Positions 49,658-59,481 of a stretch of DNA of 64,000 nucleotides are shown here, piece after piece. Source of the DNA: Aldehydirespirator sp965205155 (lineage in GTDB: Bacteria; Actinomycetota; Acidimicrobiia; Acidimicrobiales; Aldehydirespiratoraceae); assembly GCA_965205155.1 (NCBI GenBank), contig OZ242033.1:3162001-3226000 (forward strand), read 5' to 3'. The notes beneath the pieces are model-generated. The model made no database searches. It had not been told where the DNA came from and saw only the letters and a program-made list of their open reading frames with translations. Position 1 is the first letter of the stretch, and each line of letters starts with the position of its first letter. A program made the translations under genes and the position numbers.

Positions 49658-52600
49658 TCACCGGTGGTCTTGCACGATGACGGTGTCGGTGCCGGAGCGG
49701 CCGAACACTTCGGGGGCGTAGATTTCCTCGGCTTTGGCCGGGGGAACAACGAAGGTACCCGGGGTAGTGGCCCGGACGACGTAGCTGTATTCGTGGGTGC
49801 CGGCCCACAGGTACGACGCAAACGCCTCGGCCCGATCGTCGCGGAGGTTCTGGTGCTCGTACCAGGTCCACCACCACCACGAGTCGGCGGCCCCGTCGCG
49901 GCGGGCGTCGATCTCGCCGGTCACCGCCAGTGCCGGGTTGAGCGCCTCGAAACCTGCGGGCATGGGATCAACCAGCGCCATGTTGGTGCGCCGGCTGTCG
50001 TTGACCATGGTCACGTTGACCCGCACCTGGGCCCCGGCCAGAACATGCCAGACACCGTCGTCGTCGAGCCACACGTGGCCCGGATCGTCGACGGCCTCGT
50101 AGCTGCGCTGCACCACGAAGCCCCGGTCCAGGGGATCCAGGTTGAGGTCGTCGGGGGCGTAGCGGAGACCGAGGCGGTAGTAGAGGCGGCCCTCCCCGTC
50201 CTTCTCGACAATGAGATCGGAGTCCCCCACCGCCAGCAACTCCGCCATCGGGACCAGCGTCAGGGCGCGATCGGTGCTGCGCCCGGAGAACCGGTGCTGG
50301 GCGGCGTAGAGGTCGCCGAGCCACACCCGGGCGACGAAATCGGGATCGGTGGCCTCGAAGTCGGCGAAGTAACGGTTCAGCGCCAGCAGGATGAACGAGT
50401 TCTCCTGGACGTTGTTCCATCGTCCCCTGATCCGGTTGGCCAGCAGTCCGGCCACGACCTTGACTATGAGATCCGACTCGGGAGCCATCGTGATCAGAGC
50501 GTCGAGCACGATGGCGTCGGTGCGGCGGCTGGAATGCAGCAGCAGGTAGGCGTCCTCGCCGTAGTCGGTGATGAAGGCGGCCTCCCCAGCGGACTCAACG
50601 ACCCGATTGTTGAGGACCCGCTCGATGCTGGCTTCGACGGCGTCGTCGTCGACTACCGGCCAGATCCAGGCCAGGGCATCGGACTCCAGATCCGTGCCCC
50701 GGCGTTCCCAAAGGGCGCTGGCGGCGCGGGCGTCCCGATCGCCGCCCAGCGATCGGACGTGCAGCGCGTAGGCCGACAGCATGTCCTTGCTTCGCTGGCT
50801 GTAGTCGGCCGGGATCCGGTCCTCGATGGTCTCCAGGTACCGGTACCCGCTGGCCATGACGCCGTCGGGCACGGTGAAGCCCTCGTTGCGGGCAACGATC
50901 AGGGCATGCATCGCCTGGATCGACTGGTACGGGCTCGAAGGGCGGTTGCGCGACCACCAACCGAAGCCGCCGTCGCTGTTCTGGAGGGCCGACAGTTCGG
51001 TGATGTCGCGGCGCACGGTGGCGTCGAGCTGGTCGGGGCTGGCGAGACCCTCGGCCTCGAAGGCCCCGAGCACGTCTCGTAGCGCGGAGATGGCCAGGAT
51101 GCGGCTGGCGTAGGCGTCGGAGCTGGCGTACCGGTAGTCGGAGAGGTACAGCACGGCGTCGGTCAGGGCCTGGAGCGCGGTCGATGAGGTGTTGATCTCG
51201 AGCCCGCCGAACTGGGGAATCACGTCTCGCGGCGCAGCTAGCGACTGGATGACCACACCCTCGTCGACCACCCCGTAGGTGGCGAATGCCTCGCTGGTGG
51301 CCGGGGTGTACACGGGCAGGGCGACGATCTCGGCGTCGGCGTAGTCGCCCGACACCGCCGCCGCCCGGAAGCGGGCCGTGCCCGACGAGTCCGCTCGGGC
51401 CGGGAACCGGACCTCGACCCGGTCGTTGGCGGGCACCGTCACTCGCCGTCCCGGCGACCCGTCCAGCTCGAGGTTGGAGGTCTGCACGACCACATCCACC
51501 TCCATGGCCGAGTCGGTCTGGTTCTGGACCACGATCGGCAGCTCGAACTCGTCGCCGTAGTTCAGGAACCGGGGGGCCGACGGCCGCACCTGGAGAGGCA
51601 ACCGCGCGGTGATGGCGGACTCGGCCGTGCCGAAGCGCTCGGCGCCGTGGACCGCGACCGCCATCACCCGGTAGCGGGTGAGGCTGTCGGGCAGATCGAA
51701 CTCGACCGTGATCCGGCCCGCGGCATCGGTGGCTGCCTCGGGGTCGAACAGTGCCAGAGCGTCGAGGTTCTCGCGGACATCGATTGCGAGTCCCGCCGAG
51801 CCGGGCCCGCCGTCCCCCTCGGCAGCGGCCTCGGCCATGGCCTCCTCCGCGACGGCTTCTGCGTAGTCCTCCTCGATCAGGCGAAGGAGCTCTTGAGGGC
51901 TCTCGAGCACGATCGTGCCTCGGCCTCGCCAGGTGTTCAAGTACGCCGTCCAGGGGCGGTAGAAGACATCGATGGGGTCGATCAGCTCGTAGCCCGACAC
52001 GGCCAGCACCGCCTCGTCCACCACGATGAGAAGCACGTTGGCCCCCTCGACCGGAGCACCGCCGGCGTCCTTGACCTCCACCGCGATGCTGGTCGCCGCG
52101 CCGGGCTTCACCACATTCGACGCGGGCTCGGCGGTGACGTCGAGAGTCCGCAGCAGGGGCGGGACCCGCAGCAACACCTGCCCGGACGCATAGGCGGGGC
52201 GAGGGGGCGCACCTTCCAGGCTGGTCCCGTCATCGGCGGTTCGCTCGGCGGTGGACACGATCTCGACCTGCACCACGAGCTCGGGTACGTGATCGTCGGT
52301 GATCGGCACCTCGACGACGGCGGCATGGTCAGCGATCTCGAAGGTGCGGAGCTCGATGATCCGGTTGTGGGCGATCGTCAGCAGGCCGGTCCCCGAGGCG
52401 AGGGGCGAGTCGACGAGGATCTCGGCGGTGTCGCCCGCGGCGTAGCTCTCGGCGTCGGGAATCAGGTTGGCGGTCTCGAGATCGATCCTGCGGCTCGGCG
52501 GTCCGCTCCTCGCGCCGGCAACCCAGCGGGTCAACTCACTGCGGCTGGTCCGCCCGGCGTCATCGACCACGTGGGCGGAGATGCGGTAGCGGCCTCCGAT

Positions 52601-55600
52601 GCCGGGCGCGAACTCGCACTCGACCGGCGTCTGCTCCGAAACGGCCTCACACGTCTCCGGGTCCGTCGGGACCTCGGTCCACTGGCCGTCGACGTACTGG
52701 TGGACGATGCGGGCCGTAGTGATCTCGAAGGATCGGCCGGGAACCGGGTTGCCGTCGATGTCGGTCACCACCGCATCGATGTCGAGGGTGTCTCCGGCCC
52801 TCACGAAAGTACGGGCGGAACGAAGGCCGACATAGAGGCTGGCCGGATGGACCAGGACATCGGTCGCCGATGCCCATTGCTGGCGGTTCACGTCGAGCAC
52901 CCGAGCCTCGGCGGTCACCGTGGTGGGGAGATGGTCGCCGTCGCCTTCGAAGTCCATGCGCAAGTAATGGCTGCCGCTGGAGTCGGTCCGGCCCCTGAAG
53001 ACCTTGCGCTGCGGCTCGGGCCACGGCTCGTAGTAGTCGCCGAAGTACCACCATGGACGCCATACGCCGAACGTGAAGCCGCTCCAGTTGGGCGGGGAGT
53101 ACGAGCCCTGCCGGGTGGTGACCGTCCAGGTGACCTCGGCGTTGGCGAGTGGACCGCCGGAGAAGTACGTGGCGTCGACCGCGGCCACCGCCGGCTCGTC
53201 AACCAGATGGGGACCGGCTGATTCGAGGCGTGCCTCCACTTCGAACTCGGGGCGGCGGAACTCCTGGACCTGGAACGAGTGATAGTGCCGGTCGCTGTCG
53301 CGGCTGCCCGGACGCTGCAACACGATGCTGCTCCAGCCGAGGTTCGCCCCCTCCGCCAATTCGACGGTGAGATCGAAGCCGCCGTGGTCGCCCAGACGGA
53401 CCTCGCCGCTGCCGAGATCGTTGCCGAACGGGCCGGAGACGCTGTAGGTGACCAGCTCACCGCGGGGGAAGAGCTCAAGGTCGCCATCGCCGCTCAGATC
53501 GAGATTCCGGACCCAGCCCTTCAGATGCAGCGTCTCGCCGGGGCGGTAGATGCCGCGATCGTCGGTGGTGTACCAGATGGTCTGGTCGTCCCGGGGCCAC
53601 GCCGCAACGTTCACGGGGTTGAGGGCCCGGTCGGCGCCGAGGGTGGCGACCACCCATTCGTGTTCCCCGGAGTTGAGCGAGGCGCGGGCGAGGCCGTCGT
53701 CGTCGGTGGTCAGCGTCGCGGCCCGGCCCTCCAGCTCGATTCTCACACCGGCCAGCGGATCGCCGGAGCGCAGGTCGGTGGTCCACACCACCACATCGCG
53801 GTAGTCGGTGATCATGTCGACGCCGATGTCGGTGTCCTGCACCCAGGCCATAGTCGAACGGCCGGTCTCGGTCTCTGCGAGCCGGCCGGCCCCCTCGACG
53901 ATCATGACCACATGGCCGTGCTCGCCGTTGAGGGCACCGGAGAGATCTATGGGAACCTCGGTGAGGCCGTCATGGTCGATGCCAGTGTCGACGAACTCGT
54001 CGACTGCCAGAGGCCACGGCACATCCACCACACTCCTGTCCCGGCTCCGTCGCCAACGAGACACAAGATCCAAGTACGACCCGTAGTCACTCGGCTCCAC
54101 CTCATAGAGGCGCACCCGAAGCTGCTCCCACTGGCGCACCATGACAGGAATCGTCTGCTGCGCACCGAGCGGATCGACGGTGGCCAGTCGCCCTCCCAGG
54201 AAGCCGATATACGGATCGGCTTCGTTGATTCTGAACTCGACCGTCTCGGGCTCTCCCAGCCTCTGACCGAACACGTCGCCCAGCGCTGCGGGGATCACCA
54301 CCTCATAGACGGTGCCGCCGGCCGTGGGCCCGGCGATGGTCATGGTGCGGTCGTAGACCGAGACGATGGCGCCGGGCAGCGCCGGCGTTATGGAGACATC
54401 GTCCGCGTCGACCGTCTCGGCATCCAGCGTGTTGTTGAACCAGACGTCGAGCGAGCCCCCCGGCCGGCACCCCTGATACGGGCAGCCTGTGTCCTCCACC
54501 CGCAGCGGCGCGTACGTGCGGGCCTCCACGACAGACGAGTCGCTGCTGGTGTTCGGGCCCTCGGCCGACGGCACATGCGGGCCGACCTCGATCCTGATCG
54601 ACGAGTCGGGCTCGAGCGGCGCCGCCGGGCGGAAAGCGACCCATGTGCCCTCGAGCCAATACCCGAGCAGGGAACTGATGTGCTCGTCGCCCTCGATCTC
54701 ATCCGCGCTGGCGAGACGGATCCGATGTTGGTCGCCATCGGCTGACAACGTGATGGCCTCGAGCGCGGCGGCAGGCTCGACCCGCTGATCGAAGGAAACG
54801 AGGAAGACCGGTTGGAGATCGAGCGAGTCGTCCTGGGGGACGAGCCACACCATGCTGGGCGCGGGGGTCTCGAACTCGAAGCGGACGGCCTCAGCAAGCT
54901 CGCCACCGGACTGCGACGTCGTCCCCGCGGGGACTTCGACCACATAGGAGGTCGCCATCGGCAGGCGGTCGAATATCTCCGGGTCGTGTTCGAAGCGGAG
55001 TGTGCGGGTGCCGATCCACTGCCAGCGCCCCGGCAACGACGGCGTGATCGTGACCGGAACGTCGAGGTCGTCGAGTTGGCCGATGGTGGCGAGCGGCACC
55101 ATCGGCTGGTTGAAGGTGATGCTGACGAAGGGCGCGATCCCAACCTCGCCCTCGGGCTGCACCCGCAGCACCTCCAGGGGTCCGGGATCGACATCCGGTG
55201 CATCGATGTCCGGCCCGGCCGGGAACGGCCGATCAATGGTCTCGCCGGTGCGGGGCGGCGGCAGCGTCTCGGCCGGGCGGTTGAATTCGGCTGCGTCGCT
55301 CTCGTCGTCGTAGTCCCAGGGCGGCAACCGGTCGGTCACCGAGCGGATCTCCGCCGCGTCGAGCGGCCGGCCGTCCACTCGGCTCACCGCGGGCGAACCC
55401 GGGCCGCCGATTGGATCGCCCTCGCTCAGGCGAACGGTCAATGCTGTTCCCCGCCCCGAATCGACCGAACCGTGGGCCGAGGTTGCGGAAGCAAGCGTGG
55501 GAGCGTTGCTGGACCGGTCGTCTTCTCCCGCGTCAGAATCTTCGTCGCCTGAGCAGGCGCTGGCCAGCAGCCCAACAACGATCCCGACGATCAGGCAACG

Positions 55601-55618
55601 CCTCAGATGTTCCCGCAT
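49658..55618 (-). CDS. Giant alpha-2-macroglobulin-like lipoprotein without thioester motif
   Basis: 1986 residues. Lipobox Cys22 (IVVGLLASAC) implies a surface or periplasm-like lipoprotein. An acidic/Thr-rich spacer precedes Ig-like and MG domains with bait-like segments (WYTTDDRGIYRPGETLHLKG near 680 is the A2M family signature). The A2M domain has DLPDSLTRYRVMAVAVHG near 1330. At the thioester position (~1490-1500), where many homologues have a GCTEQ-type motif, this protein reads YRYASSDAYASR, so no thioester can form, as in YfaS-type members. It probably traps proteases non-covalently. It sits inside the suf gene run, without the usual pbpC neighbour. Confidence 0.88.
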   Translation of the reverse strand: MREHLRRCLIVGIVVGLLASACSGDEDSDAGEDDRSSNAPTLASATSAHGSVDSGRGTALTVRLSEGDPIGGPGSPAVSRVDGRPLDAAEIRSVTDRLPPWDYDDESDAAEFNRPAETLPPPRTGETIDRPFPAGPDIDAPDVDPGPLEVLRVQPEGEVGIAPFVSITFNQPMVPLATIGQLDDLDVPVTITPSLPGRWQWIGTRTLRFEHDPEIFDRLPMATSYVVEVPAGTTSQSGGELAEAVRFEFETPAPSMVWLVPQDDSLDLQPVFLVSFDQRVEPAAALEAITLSADGDQHRIRLASADEIEGDEHISSLLGYWLEGTWVAFRPAAPLEPDSSIRIEVGPHVPSAEGPNTSSDSSVVEARTYAPLRVEDTGCPYQGCRPGGSLDVWFNNTLDAETVDADDVSITPALPGAIVSVYDRTMTIAGPTAGGTVYEVVIPAALGDVFGQRLGEPETVEFRINEADPYIGFLGGRLATVDPLGAQQTIPVMVRQWEQLRVRLYEVEPSDYGSYLDLVSRWRRSRDRSVVDVPWPLAVDEFVDTGIDHDGLTEVPIDLSGALNGEHGHVVMIVEGAGRLAETETGRSTMAWVQDTDIGVDMITDYRDVVVWTTDLRSGDPLAGVRIELEGRAATLTTDDDGLARASLNSGEHEWVVATLGADRALNPVNVAAWPRDDQTIWYTTDDRGIYRPGETLHLKGWVRNLDLSGDGDLELFPRGELVTYSVSGPFGNDLGSGEVRLGDHGGFDLTVELAEGANLGWSSIVLQRPGSRDSDRHYHSFQVQEFRRPEFEVEARLESAGPHLVDEPAVAAVDATYFSGGPLANAEVTWTVTTRQGSYSPPNWSGFTFGVWRPWWYFGDYYEPWPEPQRKVFRGRTDSSGSHYLRMDFEGDGDHLPTTVTAEARVLDVNRQQWASATDVLVHPASLYVGLRSARTFVRAGDTLDIDAVVTDIDGNPVPGRSFEITTARIVHQYVDGQWTEVPTDPETCEAVSEQTPVECEFAPGIGGRYRISAHVVDDAGRTSRSELTRWVAGARSGPPSRRIDLETANLIPDAESYAAGDTAEILVDSPLASGTGLLTIAHNRIIELRTFEIADHAAVVEVPITDDHVPELVVQVEIVSTAERTADDGTSLEGAPPRPAYASGQVLLRVPPLLRTLDVTAEPASNVVKPGAATSIAVEVKDAGGAPVEGANVLLIVVDEAVLAVSGYELIDPIDVFYRPWTAYLNTWRGRGTIVLESPQELLRLIEEDYAEAVAEEAMAEAAAEGDGGPGSAGLAIDVRENLDALALFDPEAATDAAGRITVEFDLPDSLTRYRVMAVAVHGAERFGTAESAITARLPLQVRPSAPRFLNYGDEFELPIVVQNQTDSAMEVDVVVQTSNLELDGSPGRRVTVPANDRVEVRFPARADSSGTARFRAAAVSGDYADAEIVALPVYTPATSEAFATYGVVDEGVVIQSLAAPRDVIPQFGGLEINTSSTALQALTDAVLYLSDYRYASSDAYASRILAISALRDVLGAFEAEGLASPDQLDATVRRDITELSALQNSDGGFGWWSRNRPSSPYQSIQAMHALIVARNEGFTVPDGVMASGYRYLETIEDRIPADYSQRSKDMLSAYALHVRSLGGDRDARAASALWERRGTDLESDALAWIWPVVDDDAVEASIERVLNNRVVESAGEAAFITDYGEDAYLLLHSSRRTDAIVLDALITMAPESDLIVKVVAGLLANRIRGRWNNVQENSFILLALNRYFADFEATDPDFVARVWLGDLYAAQHRFSGRSTDRALTLVPMAELLAVGDSDLIVEKDGEGRLYYRLGLRYAPDDLNLDPLDRGFVVQRSYEAVDDPGHVWLDDDGVWHVLAGAQVRVNVTMVNDSRRTNMALVDPMPAGFEALNPALAVTGEIDARRDGAADSWWWWTWYEHQNLRDDRAEAFASYLWAGTHEYSYVVRATTPGTFVVPPAKAEEIYAPEVFGRSGTDTVIVQDHR

Positions 55619-55698
55619 GGATCGGCAGCCCTCCTAGTGCAGTCTGGAGGTTATGACGACACAAGGAACGGATCAGTTCCCACGATCCATGCCGTGGG

Positions 55699-58323
55699 TC
55701 AGCCGACGCTGCCCTCCATCTGGAGCTCGATGAGGCGGCTCCACTCCACCGCGTACTCCATCGGCAGGGTGCGGGTGACCGGCTCGATGAAGCCGTTGAC
55801 GATCAGGCCCATGGCCTGCTCCTCGGTGAGGCCCCGGCTCTGGAGGTAGAAGAGCTGGTCGTCGGCAACCTTGGACACGGTGGCCTCGTGCCCGATCACG
55901 GCGTCGCCCGACCCGACCTCCATGTAGGGGTAGGTGTCGGACACGGAGTCCTCATCGAGGATCAGCGCGTCGCACTGCACGTGGCTCTTGCAGCCGTGGG
56001 CGTCGTCCTCGACCCGCACCAGCCCCCGGTACGACGTGCGCCCGCCGCCCGACGAGATCGACTTCGAGACGATCTTCGAGGTGGTCTCGGGCGCGGCGTG
56101 GGTCATCTTGGCCCCGGTGTCCTGGTGCTGTCCGGGGCCGCCGTAGGCGACCGACAGCACCTCGCCCGACGCCTTGGGCCCTACCATCACCACCGCCGGG
56201 TACTTCATCGTGAGCTTGGAGTTGTGGACGATGAAGCCCTCGGACACGAAGTTGCCGGTTCCCTCCACCTCGATATCCCAGGTGGGAACCATCTCGGTGT
56301 CGGCGCTCACCTCGACATCACGGATCTCGACGCTGGACGGCAGCTCGATCTGCGAGCGGCCCACCCTCCGGAAGTGCCGGAGAGTCGGCTCGGGCTGACG
56401 GGCCACAGCATCACGCAGCTCGGCCGATACCAGCGGAAGCAGCCTCGGGTCGGCGGGGAACTCCAACCGGTGCGAGCCGCGTGCGGTGGAGGTGTAGTCG
56501 AGGATCGGCACTCGCCGCTCGCCTTCAAACTCGGTGTGGAGCCGCGACGAGATACCCAGGCTGGTAAGGACCTCGCCCACGCCCTCTAGCAACTCCCGGT
56601 TGACGGACTTGATGGAGAAGCCCCGCCGGCCGGCGGGCGCACAGCCGTCGGAGTCAAGGTATCCGGCCACGAACGACAGACGCTGAGACTCGGGAAGATC
56701 CCGCACCCATGCCGGCACCCGCTTGTAGAGCGCGCCGGTCATGAAGCCGTTGCCCTCCAGCAGTTCAGCTAGTTCGACACTGTTCCATGTCACGGCCACG
56801 CCGTCGGACCGCTCCGTCGGTGCCGTGCCCGGCATCACGCGGGCCATGACATCGACGAGGCGAGACCGAGCCCGGTCTTGGCGGGGCACCGAGAAGACAA
56901 CCTTGGCCCAGCGGCGCCCGCCCGATCCGGCGGCGACGGACTCGATGGAGCCGTCCCCTGTGAACAAGCCGAACAGCCACATGAACTCGTCGGTGGTGGC
57001 CTCGCCCACCGCTAGACGAGTGGGCCGCTGGCGTTCGGCAATGAAGCTCTCGCGGTACTGGTTGGCGCTGGCGAACACAGTGGCCGTCTCGGGCAACTCC
57101 AGCTTGTGGGGTTCGCCGTAGTCGAGGCTGGAGATGGGCACGATGGCCTTCTCCAGATGGTCGGCCCGCACGTAGGCCAGGTTGTAGCGGCCCAGCTTCT
57201 TCGGCCGGTAGGCGTCGTAGGCGTAGGAGTAGAAGGGGTGGTTGTCGGTCACCCGCAGGCGCCGCGACCCGACCGTCACGTCGCGAACGGGCTGCTCGCC
57301 GGAGTAGCGCTTGGCCGTGACCCGGCGCCAGCACAGCGATCCGGCCGCCTCGTCGTAGGACAGCACCTCGTCGCCGGGCATCACCAGCTCGATCGGCTTG
57401 GTCCCGCCCCGGGTGGTGACCCGCGAGCCCTCGGCCAGGCAGCCGATGTTGCCGTCGATCCATTCCATGTGGCCCTCGGCCTCGACCCGGGCCCGCTTGG
57501 TGACGAGGTTGTAGACGTTGTCGGACCAGTTCTGGATGGTGGTGTAGGTCACCCGGGCCGATCGGCCCACCACGATCTCGACCACCGCGGAGTGCAGCGA
57601 GTCGGTGGAGTAGGTGGGCGCGGAGCAGCCCTCGATGTAGTGGACCTGTGACCCCTCGTCGGCGATGATCAGCGTGCGCTCGAACTGGCCCATGTTCTCG
57701 GCGTTGATGCGGAAGTAGGCCTGCAGCGGCGCCTCGACCTCGACGCCGGGGGGCACGTAGATGAACGACCCGCCCGACCACACCGACGAGTTGAGCGCGG
57801 CGAACTTGTTGTCGTTGGGCGGGATCACCGTGCCGAAGTACCGCTTGACCAGCTGCGGGTACTCCCGCAGCGCGGTGTCCATGTCGCAGAACAGGACCCC
57901 CTGGGCCTCGAGGTCCTCCCGGTTGCGGTGGTACACGACCTCGCTCTCGTACTGGGCGGTCACTCCGGCCAGGTACTTGCGCTCGGCCTCGGGGATGCCC
58001 AGGCGCTCGTAGGTGTTCTTGATCGACTCGGGGACCATGTCCCAGTCGTTGGCGAGGGTGTCGGTGGGCTTGATGTAGTAGTAGATGTCGTCGAAGTTGA
58101 TGCCGGTGGTGTCGCCGCCCCAGGTCGGGCGGGGTCGGCGCTCGAACCGGCGGTGCGACTTGAGGCGGAAGTCGAGCATCCACTGGGGCTCGCCCTTGAG
58201 CCACGACATCTCGGTGATGATGTCGTTGTTGAGGCCCTTCTTGGGCTTGAAGACGTAGTCCTCCTCGTCGCTCCAGCCCAGCTGGTAGCGGCTGAGGTCG
58301 ACGCCTATGTCCGCAGTGGTCAT
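55699..58323 (-). CDS. sufB: SufB scaffold protein interrupted by an intein
   Basis: 874 residues: 467 residues of SufB host sequence plus a 407-residue intein (residues 295-701). The host part has GDTTGINFDDIYYYIKP, FGTVIPPNDNKFAALNSSVW and, after the intein, SKLTMKYPAVVMVGPKASGE and CKSHVQCDALILDEDS with the conserved cysteines used in cluster assembly. After protein splicing SufB joins SufC and SufD. It is upstream of the alpha-2-macroglobulin gene, separated from sufD by 6.5 kb on the same strand. Confidence 0.95.
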   Translation of the reverse strand: MTTADIGVDLSRYQLGWSDEEDYVFKPKKGLNNDIITEMSWLKGEPQWMLDFRLKSHRRFERRPRPTWGGDTTGINFDDIYYYIKPTDTLANDWDMVPESIKNTYERLGIPEAERKYLAGVTAQYESEVVYHRNREDLEAQGVLFCDMDTALREYPQLVKRYFGTVIPPNDNKFAALNSSVWSGGSFIYVPPGVEVEAPLQAYFRINAENMGQFERTLIIADEGSQVHYIEGCSAPTYSTDSLHSAVVEIVVGRSARVTYTTIQNWSDNVYNLVTKRARVEAEGHMEWIDGNIGCLAEGSRVTTRGGTKPIELVMPGDEVLSYDEAAGSLCWRRVTAKRYSGEQPVRDVTVGSRRLRVTDNHPFYSYAYDAYRPKKLGRYNLAYVRADHLEKAIVPISSLDYGEPHKLELPETATVFASANQYRESFIAERQRPTRLAVGEATTDEFMWLFGLFTGDGSIESVAAGSGGRRWAKVVFSVPRQDRARSRLVDVMARVMPGTAPTERSDGVAVTWNSVELAELLEGNGFMTGALYKRVPAWVRDLPESQRLSFVAGYLDSDGCAPAGRRGFSIKSVNRELLEGVGEVLTSLGISSRLHTEFEGERRVPILDYTSTARGSHRLEFPADPRLLPLVSAELRDAVARQPEPTLRHFRRVGRSQIELPSSVEIRDVEVSADTEMVPTWDIEVEGTGNFVSEGFIVHNSKLTMKYPAVVMVGPKASGEVLSVAYGGPGQHQDTGAKMTHAAPETTSKIVSKSISSGGGRTSYRGLVRVEDDAHGCKSHVQCDALILDEDSVSDTYPYMEVGSGDAVIGHEATVSKVADDQLFYLQSRGLTEEQAMGLIVNGFIEPVTRTLPMEYAVEWSRLIELQMEGSVG
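56221..57441 (-). mobile_element. Intein with LAGLIDADG homing endonuclease in SufB
   Basis: The intein begins at Cys295 (CLAEGSRVTTRGG) and ends at Asn701 (GNFVSEGFIVHN) before Ser+1 of the host, inside the conserved GNIG/SKLTMKYP junction. Block B has VTDNHPFYS. Two LAGLIDADG motifs, LFGLFTGDGSIE and FVAGYLDSDGCA, show a homing endonuclease that looks intact. The penultimate His and terminal Asn needed for splicing are present. Confidence 0.93.
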
Positions 58324-58409
58324 GCGCTGACCCTCCCGTGTGGCCTCTATGTCAACCCTAACGCCCGCCGGGCTATTCCGGCAGGCGGGCGACCGTTGCC
58401 GGCTTGTGG

Positions 58410-58928
58410 TCAGTCGAGACGGCGTAGCTCAGCCCGGTAGTGGTGGCCGCGCTGGACGTAGATCTCGGCGTTGCGCTGGTTGTGGTCGGGATCGACCGCG
58501 TTCTCGCGGATGGCGGCGGGGGTCCCGAGCGCCATGGCCTGGGCCGGCACCACCGTCCCGCCGGTCACGGTGGCGTTGGCCCCCACCAGCGCGTTGGGGC
58601 CAATCCGGGCGTCATGCATCACCACCGATCCGACGCCTATCAGGGACCCGTCCAGCACAGTGCACCCCTCCAGATGAGCCTGATGGCCGATGGTCACGCC
58701 ATCCCCGACGATGGTGGGATGGCTGGGCGTGCAGTGGATCACCGCCGCGTCCTGGACGTTGCTGCGGGCACCGATGCGGATGAGGCCGTCGTCGCCCCGC
58801 AGCACCGCGTACGGCCACACCGACGCCTCCGGCCCGAGCTCGACGTTGCCGATCACCACCGCCAGCGGGTGCACGTAGGCGGTCGGATCGATTTGCGGCT
58901 CGAGGTCGCCGAGCGCGTAAACCGCCAT
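58410..58928 (-). CDS. Gamma-carbonic-anhydrase-like hexapeptide protein
   Basis: 172 residues of left-handed beta-helix repeats (VIGNVELGPEASVWPYAVLRG, IGARSNVQDAAVIH). Zinc-site histidines are visible in VIHCTPSHPT and VTIGHQAHLEGC. It resembles YrdA/PaaY-type proteins, whose carbonic anhydrase activity varies. It follows the flavin-reductase gene with no gap on the minus strand. Confidence 0.88.
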   Translation of the reverse strand: MAVYALGDLEPQIDPTAYVHPLAVVIGNVELGPEASVWPYAVLRGDDGLIRIGARSNVQDAAVIHCTPSHPTIVGDGVTIGHQAHLEGCTVLDGSLIGVGSVVMHDARIGPNALVGANATVTGGTVVPAQAMALGTPAAIRENAVDPDHNQRNAEIYVQRGHHYRAELRRLD

Positions 58929-59447
58929 CTAGAGACCCGCTACTCTGCCGTAGCCGCCCTTGAGGAAGATCAGCGGCCCCGACACCGGTTCGTCGGCGTT
59001 GTTCCCGGCGATGCCGAGGGCCACGACCCGGCCCACTACGATGTCGTGGTCGCCGGCGACGTGGATCGTCTCGACGCGGCAGTCGATCCAGGCCAGGCAC
59101 CCCTCGATGACCGGGGCGCCGGTGGTCTCGGCCCTAGTGCTCACATCCCGGAATTTGTCTCCCGTCTTGCTGGCAAAGGTGCTGGACAGGTCGGCCTGAT
59201 CGTCAGAGAGCACGTTGACGCAGAAGCTGCCGACGTCGCGCATCTGAGCCCACGAGTCGGAGTCGTGGCCGGGACAGAAGGAGACCAGGGGCGGATCCAG
59301 CGAGACGCTGGTGAACGATCCGATGGTCAGCCCCTCCGGGCCGCCGGGACAGGCCGCAGTCACCACGGTCACGCCTGTCGGGTAATGGCCCAGCACCCGG
59401 CGGAACTCACGGCCGTCCATCGGGTCGCCACTACTGCTGCTCGTCAT
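58929..59447 (-). CDS. Flavin reductase-like FMN-binding protein
   Basis: 172 residues with the split-barrel pattern: FRRVLGHYPTGVTVVTAACP, GLTIGSFTSVSLDPPLVSFC, VGSFCVNVLSDDQADLSSTF, and HDIVVGRVVALG near the end. Such proteins reduce FMN/FAD for two-component monooxygenases. No oxygenase is adjacent. The stop touches the start of the gamma-CA-like gene, so the two are probably cotranscribed. Confidence 0.88.
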   Translation of the reverse strand: MTSSSSGDPMDGREFRRVLGHYPTGVTVVTAACPGGPEGLTIGSFTSVSLDPPLVSFCPGHDSDSWAQMRDVGSFCVNVLSDDQADLSSTFASKTGDKFRDVSTRAETTGAPVIEGCLAWIDCRVETIHVAGDHDIVVGRVVALGIAGNNADEPVSGPLIFLKGGYGRVAGL

Positions 59448-59481
59448 CGCATCGGGAGGCTAACAGTGGCACAATCGCTTG

